NCBI RefSeq assembly: GCF_017921835.1
Contig: NZ_JAGEMN010000001.1
Coordinates: 861,874 to 925,873, forward strand
Reading direction: 5' to 3'
DNA from: Sporosarcina sp. 6E9
Lineage (GTDB): Bacteria > Bacillota > Bacilli > Bacillales_A > Planococcaceae
Length of the DNA: 64,000 nucleotides
The notes under the pieces are model-generated. The model ran no database searches, was not told the origin of the DNA, and saw only the letters and a program-made list of their open reading frames with translations. The stretch's first letter is position 1. Every line of letters begins with the position of its first letter. Below are positions 46,002 through 54,258 of the stretch, one piece after another. Both the position numbers and the translations under genes were made by a program.

Positions 46002-48716
46002 TTAGTTAGTTTTCATTTTGTCGCGAAGAACCATTTGTAGAATTCCACCATGACGATAGTAATCTACTTCAACATCGGAGTCGAAACGTGCAAGAACGTC
46101 GAATTCTTTCACTGAACCGTCTTTCGCTGTTGCAGTGACTTTTAGAATATCGCGTGGTTTTACACCTTCTGCGATGTTTACGCTAATTGCCTCTTCACCT
46201 GTTAGGCCAAGTGTTTCAGCACTTTCGCCTTTCATGAATTGAAGTGGAAGTACACCCATCATGACAAGGTTTGAACGGTGTATACGCTCATAGCTTTCAG
46301 CGATAACTGTTTTAATGCCAAGAAGTGATGTACCTTTCGCAGCCCAGTCACGTGAAGAACCCATTCCGTAGTCTTGACCTGTAATGATTGCAAGACCCGT
46401 GCCATCTTCTTGATACTTCATCGCAGCATCATAGATCGGCATGATTTCTTTTGTTGGCCAGTAAGTTGTATAGCCGCCTTCAGTTCCTTTTGCAATCTGG
46501 TTACGAATACGGATATTTGCGAACGTACCGCGCATCATAACCTCATGGTTACCACGACGGGAACCGTATGAGTTGAAGTAGCGTGGATTTACGCCGTTCT
46601 CAGTCAAGTATTTACCAGCTGGCGTATCTTTTCCGATTGCGCCTGCAGGTGAAATATGGTCCGTTGTGATTGAGTCACCGAATTTACCGATGACGCGAAG
46701 TCCTGATAGTTCTTTAATATCTTCTGGTTCTTTTGCAAGACCTTCGAAGAATGGTGGATTTTGAATATAAGTTGAATTTTCATCGAAATCATACAATGAA
46801 TCATCTGTCGTTTCGATTGCGTTCCACGCTTCGTTTTCTGTGAATACACGTGCATATTCTTTACGGAAGAGTTCAGGTGTTACTGTTGATTTAACAGCTT
46901 CTGCAACTTCTTCTGTTGTTGGCCAAATGTCTTTAAAGAAGACGTCAAATCCATCTTTATCCTGACCGATTGGGTCGTTTTGAAGATCGATATCAACTGT
47001 TCCAGCAAGTGCATATGCAACAACTAGTGGCGGTGAAGCCAAGTAGTTCGCTTTTACTAGCGGGTGAATACGTCCTTCGAAGTTACGGTTGCCGGAAAGA
47101 ACTGATGAAAGTAGCATATCATTTTCAATAACAACTTTCTCAATTTCAGGTAGTAATGGTCCTGAGTTTCCGATACATGTCGTACATCCGTATCCAACTA
47201 AGTTGAATCCGATTTTCTCCATGTAAGGAAGAAGACCTGAATCTTGAAGATACCCAGTAACTACTTTAGAACCTGGTGCAAGTGATGTTTTTACGTAAGC
47301 TGGAGGTGTAAGTCCTTTTTCAACTGCTTTTTTCGCAACAAGTCCAGCACCTAACATAACGTATGGGTTAGATGTATTTGTACATGATGTGATTGCAGCG
47401 ATTGCAAGGTCACCTGTTTTAATCTCGACAGAACGGCCGTCTTCGAATTCGATTGTCGCTTTTTCAGAAAGTTTTTTCGGAGATAAACCAAAACCTTGGT
47501 TTCCTTCTGGCGCAACAACTGCATCATTAAACTCGCGCTGCATGTCTGATAGTGGGATCAAGTCTTGAGGACGTTTCGGTCCAGCAAGGTTCGGTTCGAT
47601 TTCAGAAAGGTCGATTTCAACAACTTCTGTGTAAACAGGCTCTTCGTTGTCGACTGTAAAGAACATATCGTTTTCAACAAGATATTGTTTTACAACTTGA
47701 ATTTGTTCTTCTTCACGACCTGTTAGACGCATGTAGTCAAGTGTTTCTTCATCAACTGGGAAGAATCCACATGTAGCGCCGTATTCAGGTGCCATGTTGG
47801 CAATTGTTGCACGGTCCGCAAGTGGAAGTACAGCAACGCCTGGTCCGAAGAACTCAACGAATTTACCAACAACGCCATGTGCACGTAGCGTTTGTGTTAC
47901 TTTCAATGCAAGGTCAGTTGCAGTCGTGCCGTTTGGTAGGTCTCCTACCAATTTAACACCAACAACTTCAGGTAATGGGAAGTATGATGGTTGGCCAAGC
48001 ATTCCTGCCTCAGCTTCGATACCACCAACGCCCCATCCAAGAATCCCCATACCGTTGATCATCGTCGTATGTGAGTCAGTACCAACGAGTGTATCAGGAT
48101 AGGCTTCGAATGTGCCGTCTTCGTTTTCAACCGCATGAACGACGTTTGCCAAATACTCAAGGTTAACTTGGTGAACGATTCCTGTTGCCGGTGGAACTGC
48201 ACGGTAATTGTCGTATGCTTTTTGTGCCCAGCTTAAGAACTGGTAACGTTCTGCGTTACGTTTAAATTCAAGATCCATGTTTAGTTGAAGTGCAGCTTCA
48301 GTTCCGTAGCTGTCTACTTGTACGGAGTGGTCAATAACAAGGTCGACCGGGATTTCAGGGTTGATCTTATCTGGATCTCCACCCATTTCAGCCATCGCTG
48401 AACGAAGGGATGCCAGGTCAACAACAACAGGAACGCCTGTGAAGTCTTGAAGAATAACGCGTGATGGTTTGAATGGTACTTCACCGTTAGGATCAGCTTC
48501 ATTCCCCCATTTTGCAAGATTTGCTACGTGTTCGTCTTTAATGACATAACCATCATGTTGTCTTAATACGGACTCAAGTAATACTTTAATTGAATACGGT
48601 AGTTTGGAAATGTTTGCAACACCGGCTTCTTCAATTGCTTTTAGACGGTAATAATTATACGTTTTACCATCTAGCTCAAATGAAGTACGGCTGTTGTGTA
48701 AATTGCTTTTAGCCAT
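46002..48716 (-). CDS. citB: Aconitate hydratase
   Basis: This 904-residue [4Fe-4S] aconitase (AcnA type) isomerises citrate to isocitrate in the TCA cycle. Fe-S ligand cysteines are in TSCTNTSNP and [14 protein letters not shown]. Other landmarks are [29 protein letters not shown] (from about 210), LAGPKRP and [15 protein letters not shown] near the C-terminus. The SD GGAGGAAAC precedes the ATG. Members double as RNA-binding regulators when iron is low. The 290-bp region upstream holds A/T-rich sequence with a TATGAT-like -10, but no operator was identified with confidence. Confidence 0.97.
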   Translation of the reverse strand: MAKSNLHNSRTSFELDGKTYNYYRLKAIEEAGVANISKLPYSIKVLLESVLRQHDGYVIKDEHVANLAKWGNEADPNGEVPFKPSRVILQDFTGVPVVVDLASLRSAMAEMGGDPDKINPEIPVDLVIDHSVQVDSYGTEAALQLNMDLEFKRNAERYQFLSWAQKAYDNYRAVPPATGIVHQVNLEYLANVVHAVENEDGTFEAYPDTLVGTDSHTTMINGMGILGWGVGGIEAEAGMLGQPSYFPLPEVVGVKLVGDLPNGTTATDLALKVTQTLRAHGVVGKFVEFFGPGVAVLPLADRATIANMAPEYGATCGFFPVDEETLDYMRLTGREEEQIQVVKQYLVENDMFFTVDNEEPVYTEVVEIDLSEIEPNLAGPKRPQDLIPLSDMQREFNDAVVAPEGNQGFGLSPKKLSEKATIEFEDGRSVEIKTGDLAIAAITSCTNTSNPYVMLGAGLVAKKAVEKGLTPPAYVKTSLAPGSKVVTGYLQDSGLLPYMEKIGFNLVGYGCTTCIGNSGPLLPEIEKVVIENDMLLSSVLSGNRNFEGRIHPLVKANYLASPPLVVAYALAGTVDIDLQNDPIGQDKDGFDVFFKDIWPTTEEVAEAVKSTVTPELFRKEYARVFTENEAWNAIETTDDSLYDFDENSTYIQNPPFFEGLAKEPEDIKELSGLRVIGKFGDSITTDHISPAGAIGKDTPAGKYLTENGVNPRYFNSYGSRRGNHEVMMRGTFANIRIRNQIAKGTEGGYTTYWPTKEIMPIYDAAMKYQEDGTGLAIITGQDYGMGSSRDWAAKGTSLLGIKTVIAESYERIHRSNLVMMGVLPLQFMKGESAETLGLTGEEAISVNIAEGVKPRDILKVTATAKDGSVKEFDVLARFDSDVEVDYYRHGGILQMVLRDKMKTN

Positions 48717-49006
48717 TTTGTTTCCTCCTTGTATCTACATGAAAAGGCGATTTAAGCGCATCTTTTCTCTACCTAATCATACGATAGATTCATACATAAG
48801 TAAAATACAATAACTTTATTGTTTATCATAAGTAAATGTAATGACCTTGTTGCATAGGCGACAATGAATTAAGATATCAGCCCCTTTTCCAACCATTTCT
48901 TTAGACTAGTTATCTATACCCCATTACTATTGAAATGAACATATGTAATGAAAGATTCAACTTGTTATGGCATCATAAAATTATTACTAGTAAGGAGTTG
49001 GGTTAA

Positions 49007-49552
49007 TTGAAAAAAGCTTTACTCGTCATTGATTACTCGGTAGATTTTGTAGCATTAGACGGCGCGCTTTCTTGCGGTGAGCCTGGTATTGAACTTGAAG
49101 CGTATATTACTGCACTAACTAAAAAGTTTTTAGATGAAGAACATTTTGTCGTAATGCCTGTGGATGTACATGATGTTGATGATCCTTATCACCCGGAAAC
49201 AAAGCAATTCCCACCTCATAATATTCGTGGAACTACAGGCCGTCATTTATACGGAACATTACAAGAGCTTTATGAAGAGCGTAAAGATGAAATTCTTTGG
49301 ATAGATAAAACAAGATTCAGCGCATTTGCAGGTACTGACTTGGAACTGCAATTACGCGCTCGTGGTATTATTGAACTGCATCTGGTCGGCGTATGTACGG
49401 ATATTTGTATTTTACATACCTCAGTCGATGCATACAATCGAGGTTTTGAAATTGTGATACATGAACCAGGAGTTGCAAGTTTCGATGCAGCCGGACATGA
49501 ATGGGCACTTCGTCATTTTGAAAACACATTGGGCGCTAAGGTAATCAAATAA
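49007..49552 (+). CDS. pncA: Nicotinamidase (isochorismatase superfamily)
   Basis: This 181-residue enzyme converts nicotinamide to nicotinate in NAD salvage. Catalytic triad: Asp9 (LVIDYSVDF), Lys101 (DKTRFSAFAG) and Cys134 (GVCTDICILHT); the DxHxxxxxH metal site lies in VDVHDVDDPYHPE. It is very close in motif pattern to B. subtilis PncA (YueJ). The TTG start follows AAGGAGTTGGG. It is divergent from citB. Confidence 0.93.
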   Translation: MKKALLVIDYSVDFVALDGALSCGEPGIELEAYITALTKKFLDEEHFVVMPVDVHDVDDPYHPETKQFPPHNIRGTTGRHLYGTLQELYEERKDEILWIDKTRFSAFAGTDLELQLRARGIIELHLVGVCTDICILHTSVDAYNRGFEIVIHEPGVASFDAAGHEWALRHFENTLGAKVIK

Positions 49553-49644
49553 TTTTTTGTTTTTTATGTTTAAAATTACTGAATAAGGTTATACCAACCA
49601 TAGTTATACTTACAAAACTTGTTATAAAGGAGATGACATGCCCG

Positions 49645-49896
49645 ATGAGTTTCATTTGGTTTTTAATCATTGGTGGTATTATTGGTTGGTTAGCTGGAGT
49701 AATTTTAGGTAAAGATATACCAGGCGGCATAATTGGTAACATTATTGCTGGGATAATAGGTGCCTGGATAGGCGGCAAGCTTTTAGGACAATGGGGTTGG
49801 AAGGTTTCGGACTTTTACGTTTTTCCAGCTTTAATCGGAGCAGTAATCCTGGTGTTTATCGTTAGCTTAATTTTAAGAGCGATGCGCAAATCATAA
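49645..49896 (+). CDS. GlsB/YeaQ/YmgE family stress-response membrane protein
   Basis: This 83-residue protein has three hydrophobic segments and the family's glycine-rich pattern (IIGGIIGWLAGVILG, GGIIGNIIAGIIGAWIG). ATG 49645 is used; ATG 49633 is possible but directly abuts the SD AAAGGAG. Family members are transglycosylase-associated or stress-inducible small membrane proteins. Function is unclear. It is convergent with the lytic transglycosylase gene. Confidence 0.82.
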   Translation: MSFIWFLIIGGIIGWLAGVILGKDIPGGIIGNIIAGIIGAWIGGKLLGQWGWKVSDFYVFPALIGAVILVFIVSLILRAMRKS

Positions 49897-49934
49897 AAAA
49901 AAGATGAACCGCTTTAAAGCGGTTCATCTTTTTT
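49897..49934. terminator. Palindromic bidirectional terminator
   Basis: AAAGATGAACCGCTTT and its exact complement form a self-complementary hairpin of 16 bp with flanking A and T runs, stopping both converging genes. It overlaps the last codons of the transglycosylase gene. Confidence 0.92.
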
Positions 49935-50586
49935 CATGTGAAGCTTCTATTTCCTTTCGCGATTCTTCAAATTTAGTAAAGAACGAAAGAACGTCTTCAA
50001 CATATTTTTCGCTCCGATTATAATTGAAAATTGCTTTTTCATACTCGCCTTTTGCAGCGCCGCTATTCGCAAGGTATTTGGCAGCACTGAACATTGCATC
50101 TTCGATATCGTATGGATCTGCAATTCCATCCCCATTGGCATCGACGCCGTATCCGCCGTATTTTTCGATAACTGCGGGGTCGGTTTTATCGGTCTCCGGA
50201 ATATCCCCTTTTCCAAGTCCTGTACATCCAGGGTATGTCCAACCGACAAATGTGCAAGGCATAAACTGCATATGTCCTTCCGCACCGACTGGTGAAAGAA
50301 GCGGGTCCATCGTAGAGAACCTTGTTTCAATACGATGATGTGCAGCTAGTAATGTCCAAGGAATATCATAAGCGTCAGCAGCTTCCATATAGACGGGGAT
50401 ATATTCTGGTGGAATTTCATTTTGATTATCAAATAGTGCATAGGCAGATTTCTTTAGTAAATCCGTATTGTTAACACTTGCCCAAATAATTGCCGTTAAT
50501 GTAAATACCGTAATCGCTACTGGTATGAAAAGGACAATGAGCAATGCTTTTGTCTTAAGAGACATTCCACTTTTTTTGTGCTTCAT
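49924..50586 (-). CDS. Membrane-anchored lytic transglycosylase
   Basis: This 220-residue protein has one N-terminal membrane helix (about 12-36) and a lysozyme-like SLT domain. The catalytic Glu87 is in AAHHRIETRF, followed by GHMQFMPCTFVGW, DANGDGIADPYDIEDAMFSAAKYL and a C-terminal NYNRSEKYVEDVLSF motif. The family cleaves peptidoglycan glycan strands to remodel the wall. The usual ES(x)F context is altered to ETRF; Glu is kept. It is upstream of nothing; its last codons overlap a terminator. Located 18 bp after the sco gene. Confidence 0.85.
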   Translation of the reverse strand: MKHKKSGMSLKTKALLIVLFIPVAITVFTLTAIIWASVNNTDLLKKSAYALFDNQNEIPPEYIPVYMEAADAYDIPWTLLAAHHRIETRFSTMDPLLSPVGAEGHMQFMPCTFVGWTYPGCTGLGKGDIPETDKTDPAVIEKYGGYGVDANGDGIADPYDIEDAMFSAAKYLANSGAAKGEYEKAIFNYNRSEKYVEDVLSFFTKFEESRKEIEASHEKR

Positions 50587-50604
50587 TATCCTAAATCTCC
50601 TCTA

Positions 50605-51198
50605 TTACGCGCCTTGTTTAATAAGTGCCTTCATATCTTTAACAATATCTTCAAAAGGGACATCATCATTTCCGTTATATAATTTAACAACTAATCCTTC
50701 TTGGTTAACAAGTGCAAAGCGTGTGCCGTGAGTTACCTGATCTGAATTAGGATCATCAACAACGATTTGTGCAAATGACTTTTTGGCGATTTCACTAATT
50801 ACATCTTGTTTGTAGCCCGTCAACATTTCCCATTTAGACTCATCCGACGGTGCAAATACATCCAAGTACCCTTGTAATACTTCAGGTGTATCAAAAGCAG
50901 GATCAACTGTAAAGGAAACAATTTTATAGTCTTCAACTTTTTCTTTAATAAGTTCATCTTGTAAGTTCGCCATATTGACCATCATTGGCCCGCAAACGGT
51001 TGTACAATTCGAAAATACGAATTGAGCAAGCCATACTTGACCTTTCAAATCATCAAGCGATACTTCTTCATTATGCTGATTTGTAAATGCAAATGGTTCG
51101 ATTTTAAGTTTATGATCCGGTTTAAACTCATTCCCGGAACAAGCACCCAAAATTAGTACGATAAGTACGATGAAAGATGTTCTGAAAAATTTATGCAT
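50605..51198 (-). CDS. SCO1/SenC family copper chaperone lipoprotein
   Basis: This is a 197-residue lipoprotein (lipobox LGAC, Cys20) with a thioredoxin fold. Copper ligands Cys65 and Cys69 are in FSNCTTVCGPM, and His156 is in VTHGTRFAL. Sco proteins deliver copper to the CuA site of cytochrome c oxidase on the outer face of the membrane (B. subtilis YpmQ/ScoA). ATG 51198 after GGGAG. It likely shares an mRNA with the lytic transglycosylase gene (18-bp gap). Confidence 0.93.
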   Translation of the reverse strand: MHKFFRTSFIVLIVLILGACSGNEFKPDHKLKIEPFAFTNQHNEEVSLDDLKGQVWLAQFVFSNCTTVCGPMMVNMANLQDELIKEKVEDYKIVSFTVDPAFDTPEVLQGYLDVFAPSDESKWEMLTGYKQDVISEIAKKSFAQIVVDDPNSDQVTHGTRFALVNQEGLVVKLYNGNDDVPFEDIVKDMKALIKQGA

Positions 51199-51240
51199 TC
51201 GTTTCTCCCTCACTATTAAATGATGCATTAATCATAACGT

Positions 51241-51271
51241 AAAAGCCCTTCCTGAACAAGCAAAGGGCTAC
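51241..51271 (-). terminator. Terminator after the YvrJ gene
   Basis: AGCCCTT / AAGGGCT stem with an 11-nt loop and TTTTACG (minus strand), about 40 bp beyond yvrJ and before sco. Confidence 0.75.
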
Positions 51272-51307
51272 GTGTAGTATGGCGAAACACTGACGTTTCT
51301 GTGAAGT

Positions 51308-51436
51308 TTACTTCTTAATATCCGTGACAATTGCATCATGGATCGCAATGAGTTTCGTTTCAATTCGGTGCAGTAGATAAAAGGACACAATTATCGGAAA
51401 GCCGATTTCTTGAACGAGACTAATCCATTGATCCAT
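51308..51436 (-). CDS. yvrJ: YvrJ family small protein
   Basis: This 42-residue protein starts MDQWISLVQEIGFPIIVSFYLLHRIETKL, with one short hydrophobic helix and an amphipathic tail; it is the YvrJ pattern. An AAAAAGGAGGTATAAGT SD precedes the ATG. It is found with DUF2922 and DUF1659 in many Bacilli, as here. Function unknown. Confidence 0.85.
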   Translation of the reverse strand: MDQWISLVQEIGFPIIVSFYLLHRIETKLIAIHDAIVTDIKK

Positions 51437-51465
51437 ACTTATACCTCCTTTTTTAAAAAATGTCC

Positions 51466-51497
51466 GAAAAGACCGACCTCGCGTTAAGAGGTCGGCC
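51466..51497 (-). terminator. Terminator after the DUF2922 gene
   Basis: GCCGACCTC / GAGGTCGGTC stem with a 7-nt loop, then TTTTC on the minus strand. It may partly separate yvrJ from the two upstream genes. Confidence 0.8.
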
Positions 51498-51502
51498 GCG
51501 TT

Positions 51503-51721
51503 TTATCCTTCTATTAATTCGGTAACTGTACGTTCGACAATCCGTGCGCTAGTTGCTGATGCAATTAGCGATTCATCGACCCCAAACACGCCTGCATTAA
51601 TTACGCCTTGCATCGCAGATTCGACTTCCACAGAAGTAAGATCCTCACGTGGCTCATCGACAGTTAACATCAATTTTTTGCCGCTCGCTGTAGCGAAATT
51701 CAGTTGTAATGTTTTTGCCAT
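51503..51721 (-). CDS. DUF2922 family protein
   Basis: This is a 72-residue soluble protein starting MAKTLQLNFATASGKKLML, with VDEPREDLTSVEVESAMQ and a C-terminal ATSARIVERTV; the DUF2922 pattern. Preceded by TAAGGAGGAGAG. Function unknown; consistently paired with DUF1659 and YvrJ. Confidence 0.9.
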   Translation of the reverse strand: MAKTLQLNFATASGKKLMLTVDEPREDLTSVEVESAMQGVINAGVFGVDESLIASATSARIVERTVTELIEG

Positions 51722-51745
51722 TTACTCTCTCCTCCTTATTTTTAA

Positions 51746-51964
51746 TTAGTTGTTCACTGTTGATGTTTCAACTTTTTCTGCACCGATAAACGGTAGTGAT
51801 GATAGGCTGGCTAGTTTTTCAAGCCCGTTATACAAGCTATTTGCATCGACACCTGCTGCAATGTTTTGGTAATTTTTCGATCTCCGAATGAGTTTTCCAT
51901 CATCCGTCATACCACCGTCAAAAAACACACGGCCAACTGCATGTTTGAATTCGATTGTCGCCAT
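51746..51964 (-). CDS. DUF1659 family protein
   Basis: This 72-residue protein starts MATIEFKHAVGRVFFD, with DDGKLIRRSKNYQNIAAGVDANSL; the DUF1659 pattern. The ATG at 51964 lies after GGGGGTGGG; an in-frame GTG 51973 is within the SD. First of the DUF1659-DUF2922-YvrJ trio. Function unknown. Confidence 0.9.
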   Translation of the reverse strand: MATIEFKHAVGRVFFDGGMTDDGKLIRRSKNYQNIAAGVDANSLYNGLEKLASLSSLPFIGAEKVETSTVNN

Positions 51965-52081
51965 ATTTCCCACCCCCTTTCATCACCTATATAGATGGAA
52001 TAAATGGAAAGGGATACGTTGTCCGTGTTTTTTTTCATAATTTCTCTTATAATGTAATCTAGTATGGAAGAGGTGAAAGAA

Positions 52082-52534
52082 ATGCTAGAAGGTTGGTTTC
52101 TTTGGTTTATCGTATTTTGGGTGATTGTCCTTGTTGGGTTATTTGCAATAGGCGGATTTTTTATGTTCCGTAAATTCTTGAAAGTATTCCCAAAAGCAGA
52201 TGGGAAATCCGATTTGGACTGGGAAGAATATTATGTGGATAAGTCGATTCATCTTTGGAATGACGAGGCGAAAGAGATGCTGGAGGAACTAACAAAACCG
52301 GTTCCCGAATTATTTCGTCCTGTTGCCAAGCAAAAAATCGGCGCTAAAATCGGTGAAATAGCGCTTAAAGAAAAAGCGAAAAAAATAAATATGGATCTTA
52401 TTATTCGAGGGTATATTATTGCCACGCCTCCACGCGATTATAAATTCTTACGCAAAAAACTTGCCGAAATAAATTTCGATGTAACCCCATATGAACACTT
52501 ATTCCAAAAAGACAAAGGTAAAACTACAAGTTAA
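52082..52534 (+). CDS. yneK: YneK/DUF2621 family membrane protein
   Basis: This 150-residue protein has one N-terminal membrane helix (about 5-27) and a cytoplasmic domain with DWEEYYVDKSIHLW and PVPELFRPVAKQKIGAKIGEIA, typical of DUF2621 (YneK). ATG 52082 after GAAGAGGTGAAAG. It neighbours ccdC, as in B. subtilis. Function unknown. Confidence 0.85.
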   Translation: MLEGWFLWFIVFWVIVLVGLFAIGGFFMFRKFLKVFPKADGKSDLDWEEYYVDKSIHLWNDEAKEMLEELTKPVPELFRPVAKQKIGAKIGEIALKEKAKKINMDLIIRGYIIATPPRDYKFLRKKLAEINFDVTPYEHLFQKDKGKTTS

Positions 52535-52573
52535 AAAAAGGTGTCAGCATGTTTAAATGCCGACACCTTTTGT
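52534..52573. terminator. Terminator between yneK and ccdC
   Basis: AAAGGTGTCaGCAT / ATGCcGACACCTTT stem with a short loop and T-run; bidirectional between convergent genes. Confidence 0.88.
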
Positions 52574-53062
52574 ATTTTGCAATTTCTTATATTTAACAAA
52601 CATCGCGACTCGCCACGGTACAATCATCCCGAATGCAAGAATCCAGAACATGCCTCCGAGTTCTCCGACATCAATCGTATTGCTTAATGCTAACTTCCCG
52701 ACAAGTCGAATAATTAAAAGGCCGAATAAAATGAAGACAAAAGCTTTAGATCGTTTGATATAAATTTCTTTATCACGAATTTCAAAATTCGTTGTTTTGA
52801 TTAAAATAAGTGAAAATACCATCCCTACGCCAACCGCTTCCAATATTTGTAGCGGTGCAACTCGAAACTCTTCAAAAATGAACATTAATGCGCCAGTCGA
52901 CATAAAAATCGGTGGCAAAATAATTGTCTTGACAGATACAGGCCGTTTCGCTGCTTTCGAACGAACAATAGCCGCCATTGTCCCCATGAAAAGTGCTAAG
53001 AGAGTTGACCCTATTATTAAATAAACGGGGGGAACTTTAGTGAAAATGGCTTCAATCAACAT
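52553..53062 (-). CDS. ccdC: CcdC-type membrane protein
   Basis: This is a 169-residue protein with about five membrane segments and the family patterns GALMFIFEEFRVAP and PWRVAMFVKYKKL. CcdC of B. subtilis (YneJ) lies next to ccdA and is not essential for cytochrome c maturation; role unclear. ATG 53062 after GGGGGAAAC. It overlaps the thioredoxin-like gene by 11 bp. Confidence 0.85.
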   Translation of the reverse strand: MLIEAIFTKVPPVYLIIGSTLLALFMGTMAAIVRSKAAKRPVSVKTIILPPIFMSTGALMFIFEEFRVAPLQILEAVGVGMVFSLILIKTTNFEIRDKEIYIKRSKAFVFILFGLLIIRLVGKLALSNTIDVGELGGMFWILAFGMIVPWRVAMFVKYKKLQNTKGVGI

Positions 53063-53381
53063 GTTTCCCCCATTCTTCAAGTTCGCCTAAACGTTTATTC
53101 AATTCATTCATCTGTACAAAACGGGCAAAGCGAGCATATTCATTTCCTTCTTTATATAGCAGTACAACTGGAGCAGTAAATAACGATAGTTGTCCTGCAA
53201 TCTCAGGTGCGTCCGCTATATTTACCATGTAAAAAGGAAGTGAATAATCCGATTGAAGTGCCGCCACTTGCGGTAGCAATCCGTCACAAACAGAACAATT
53301 ATCTGTTTTCACGAAAAGAAGTAATGAATCTAGGCTTTGTGCGATTTCTATCCACTCTTCATATGATTGTATCTGTTCCAC
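53052..53381 (-). CDS. Thioredoxin-like protein (CxxC)
   Basis: This 109-residue thioredoxin-fold protein has the redox motif CSVC (Cys29 and Cys32) in FVKTDNCSVCDGLLPQV and TAPVVLLYKEG with the cis-proline. There is no signal peptide, so it is cytoplasmic. It sits between ccdA and ccdC and may feed or draw electrons from CcdA. B. subtilis has a CheY-like yneI at this spot, so the insertion differs. Confidence 0.85.
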   Translation of the reverse strand: MEQIQSYEEWIEIAQSLDSLLLFVKTDNCSVCDGLLPQVAALQSDYSLPFYMVNIADAPEIAGQLSLFTAPVVLLYKEGNEYARFARFVQMNELNKRLGELEEWGKHVD

Positions 53382-53403
53382 TTATCTCACTCCAATAGTC
53401 AAA

Positions 53404-54114
53404 TCAAAATCCTGTAAAATCTCCGAAGATCGGCTGCAGTAATGTAATGATGTATGTCATGCCATCGAAAAACAATAAAATTCCAACAGCAATCATCACG
53501 TATCCGCCGCCCTTCATAATCGGACCGCTATACTTTCGAATGACCCCAATTTTCGTGACAAAGAATGATAGAACGAAAAATGGAATTGCGAATCCTAAGA
53601 CATACGCCATCATATAAACCATACTTGACCCTGGATTGGTACTAGCGAGCGCTATAATTGCACCAATGATTGGCCCCATGCATGGTGTCCATCCTGCTGA
53701 AAAACCTAGTCCGATTAACATGGTTCCCAAATAACCTGCAGGTCTATTTTTAAATTGAACCTTTCGCTCTTTCATTAAAAACGTTGGTGTAAATATCCCA
53801 GTAATTACAAGACCGAATAGAACGATAAATATCGCACCGACTTGTCTTAAGAGTTCCATATTTTGTTTGAAAAACACACCTAAATATGATGAGCCGAATC
53901 CCAAAGCGACAAAGATAAGCGAAAATCCTATTAGAAAGAATAGTGTATGAAGCATTCCCGTTTTATTCATTCGTTTAGAGTTCGATTGTAAATCATCAAG
54001 TGACATTCCTGTGATATATGAAAGAAATGCGGGATATAAAGGTAAGGTACATGGCGATATGAAGCTTAGAAAGCCTGCTCCAAAGGCGAAAAACAGATTT
54101 AAATCAGTCCCCAA
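53404..54114 (-). CDS. ccdA: Cytochrome c biogenesis protein CcdA
   Basis: This 236-residue membrane protein has six helices and two redox cysteines, in SFISPCTLPLYPAF and GFSAGWTPCMGPIIGA. It moves reducing power across the membrane to thiol-disulfide proteins such as ResA and StoA, for cytochrome c heme attachment and spore cortex synthesis. TTG start after AAGGAGGG. It leads the ccdA-thioredoxin-ccdC operon. Confidence 0.93.
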   Translation of the reverse strand: MGTDLNLFFAFGAGFLSFISPCTLPLYPAFLSYITGMSLDDLQSNSKRMNKTGMLHTLFFLIGFSLIFVALGFGSSYLGVFFKQNMELLRQVGAIFIVLFGLVITGIFTPTFLMKERKVQFKNRPAGYLGTMLIGLGFSAGWTPCMGPIIGAIIALASTNPGSSMVYMMAYVLGFAIPFFVLSFFVTKIGVIRKYSGPIMKGGGYVMIAVGILLFFDGMTYIITLLQPIFGDFTGF

Positions 54115-54207
54115 TTATTTCCCTCCTTAAATTTACTACATCAATCGTAACAAAAGTGGCGCATAATTTCGCTTATTATGACTGTGAAAGCTTTGTGACT
54201 TATAGAT

Positions 54208-54251
54208 TAAAAAACGACTTACAGGAATTTTAGTAGATTCCCTGTAAGTCG
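54208..54251 (-). terminator. Terminator after the ABC exporter operon
   Basis: CGACTTACAGG / CCTGTAAGTCG stem, with TTTTTT on the minus strand. Confidence 0.88.
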
Positions 54252-54258
54252 ATTAATC

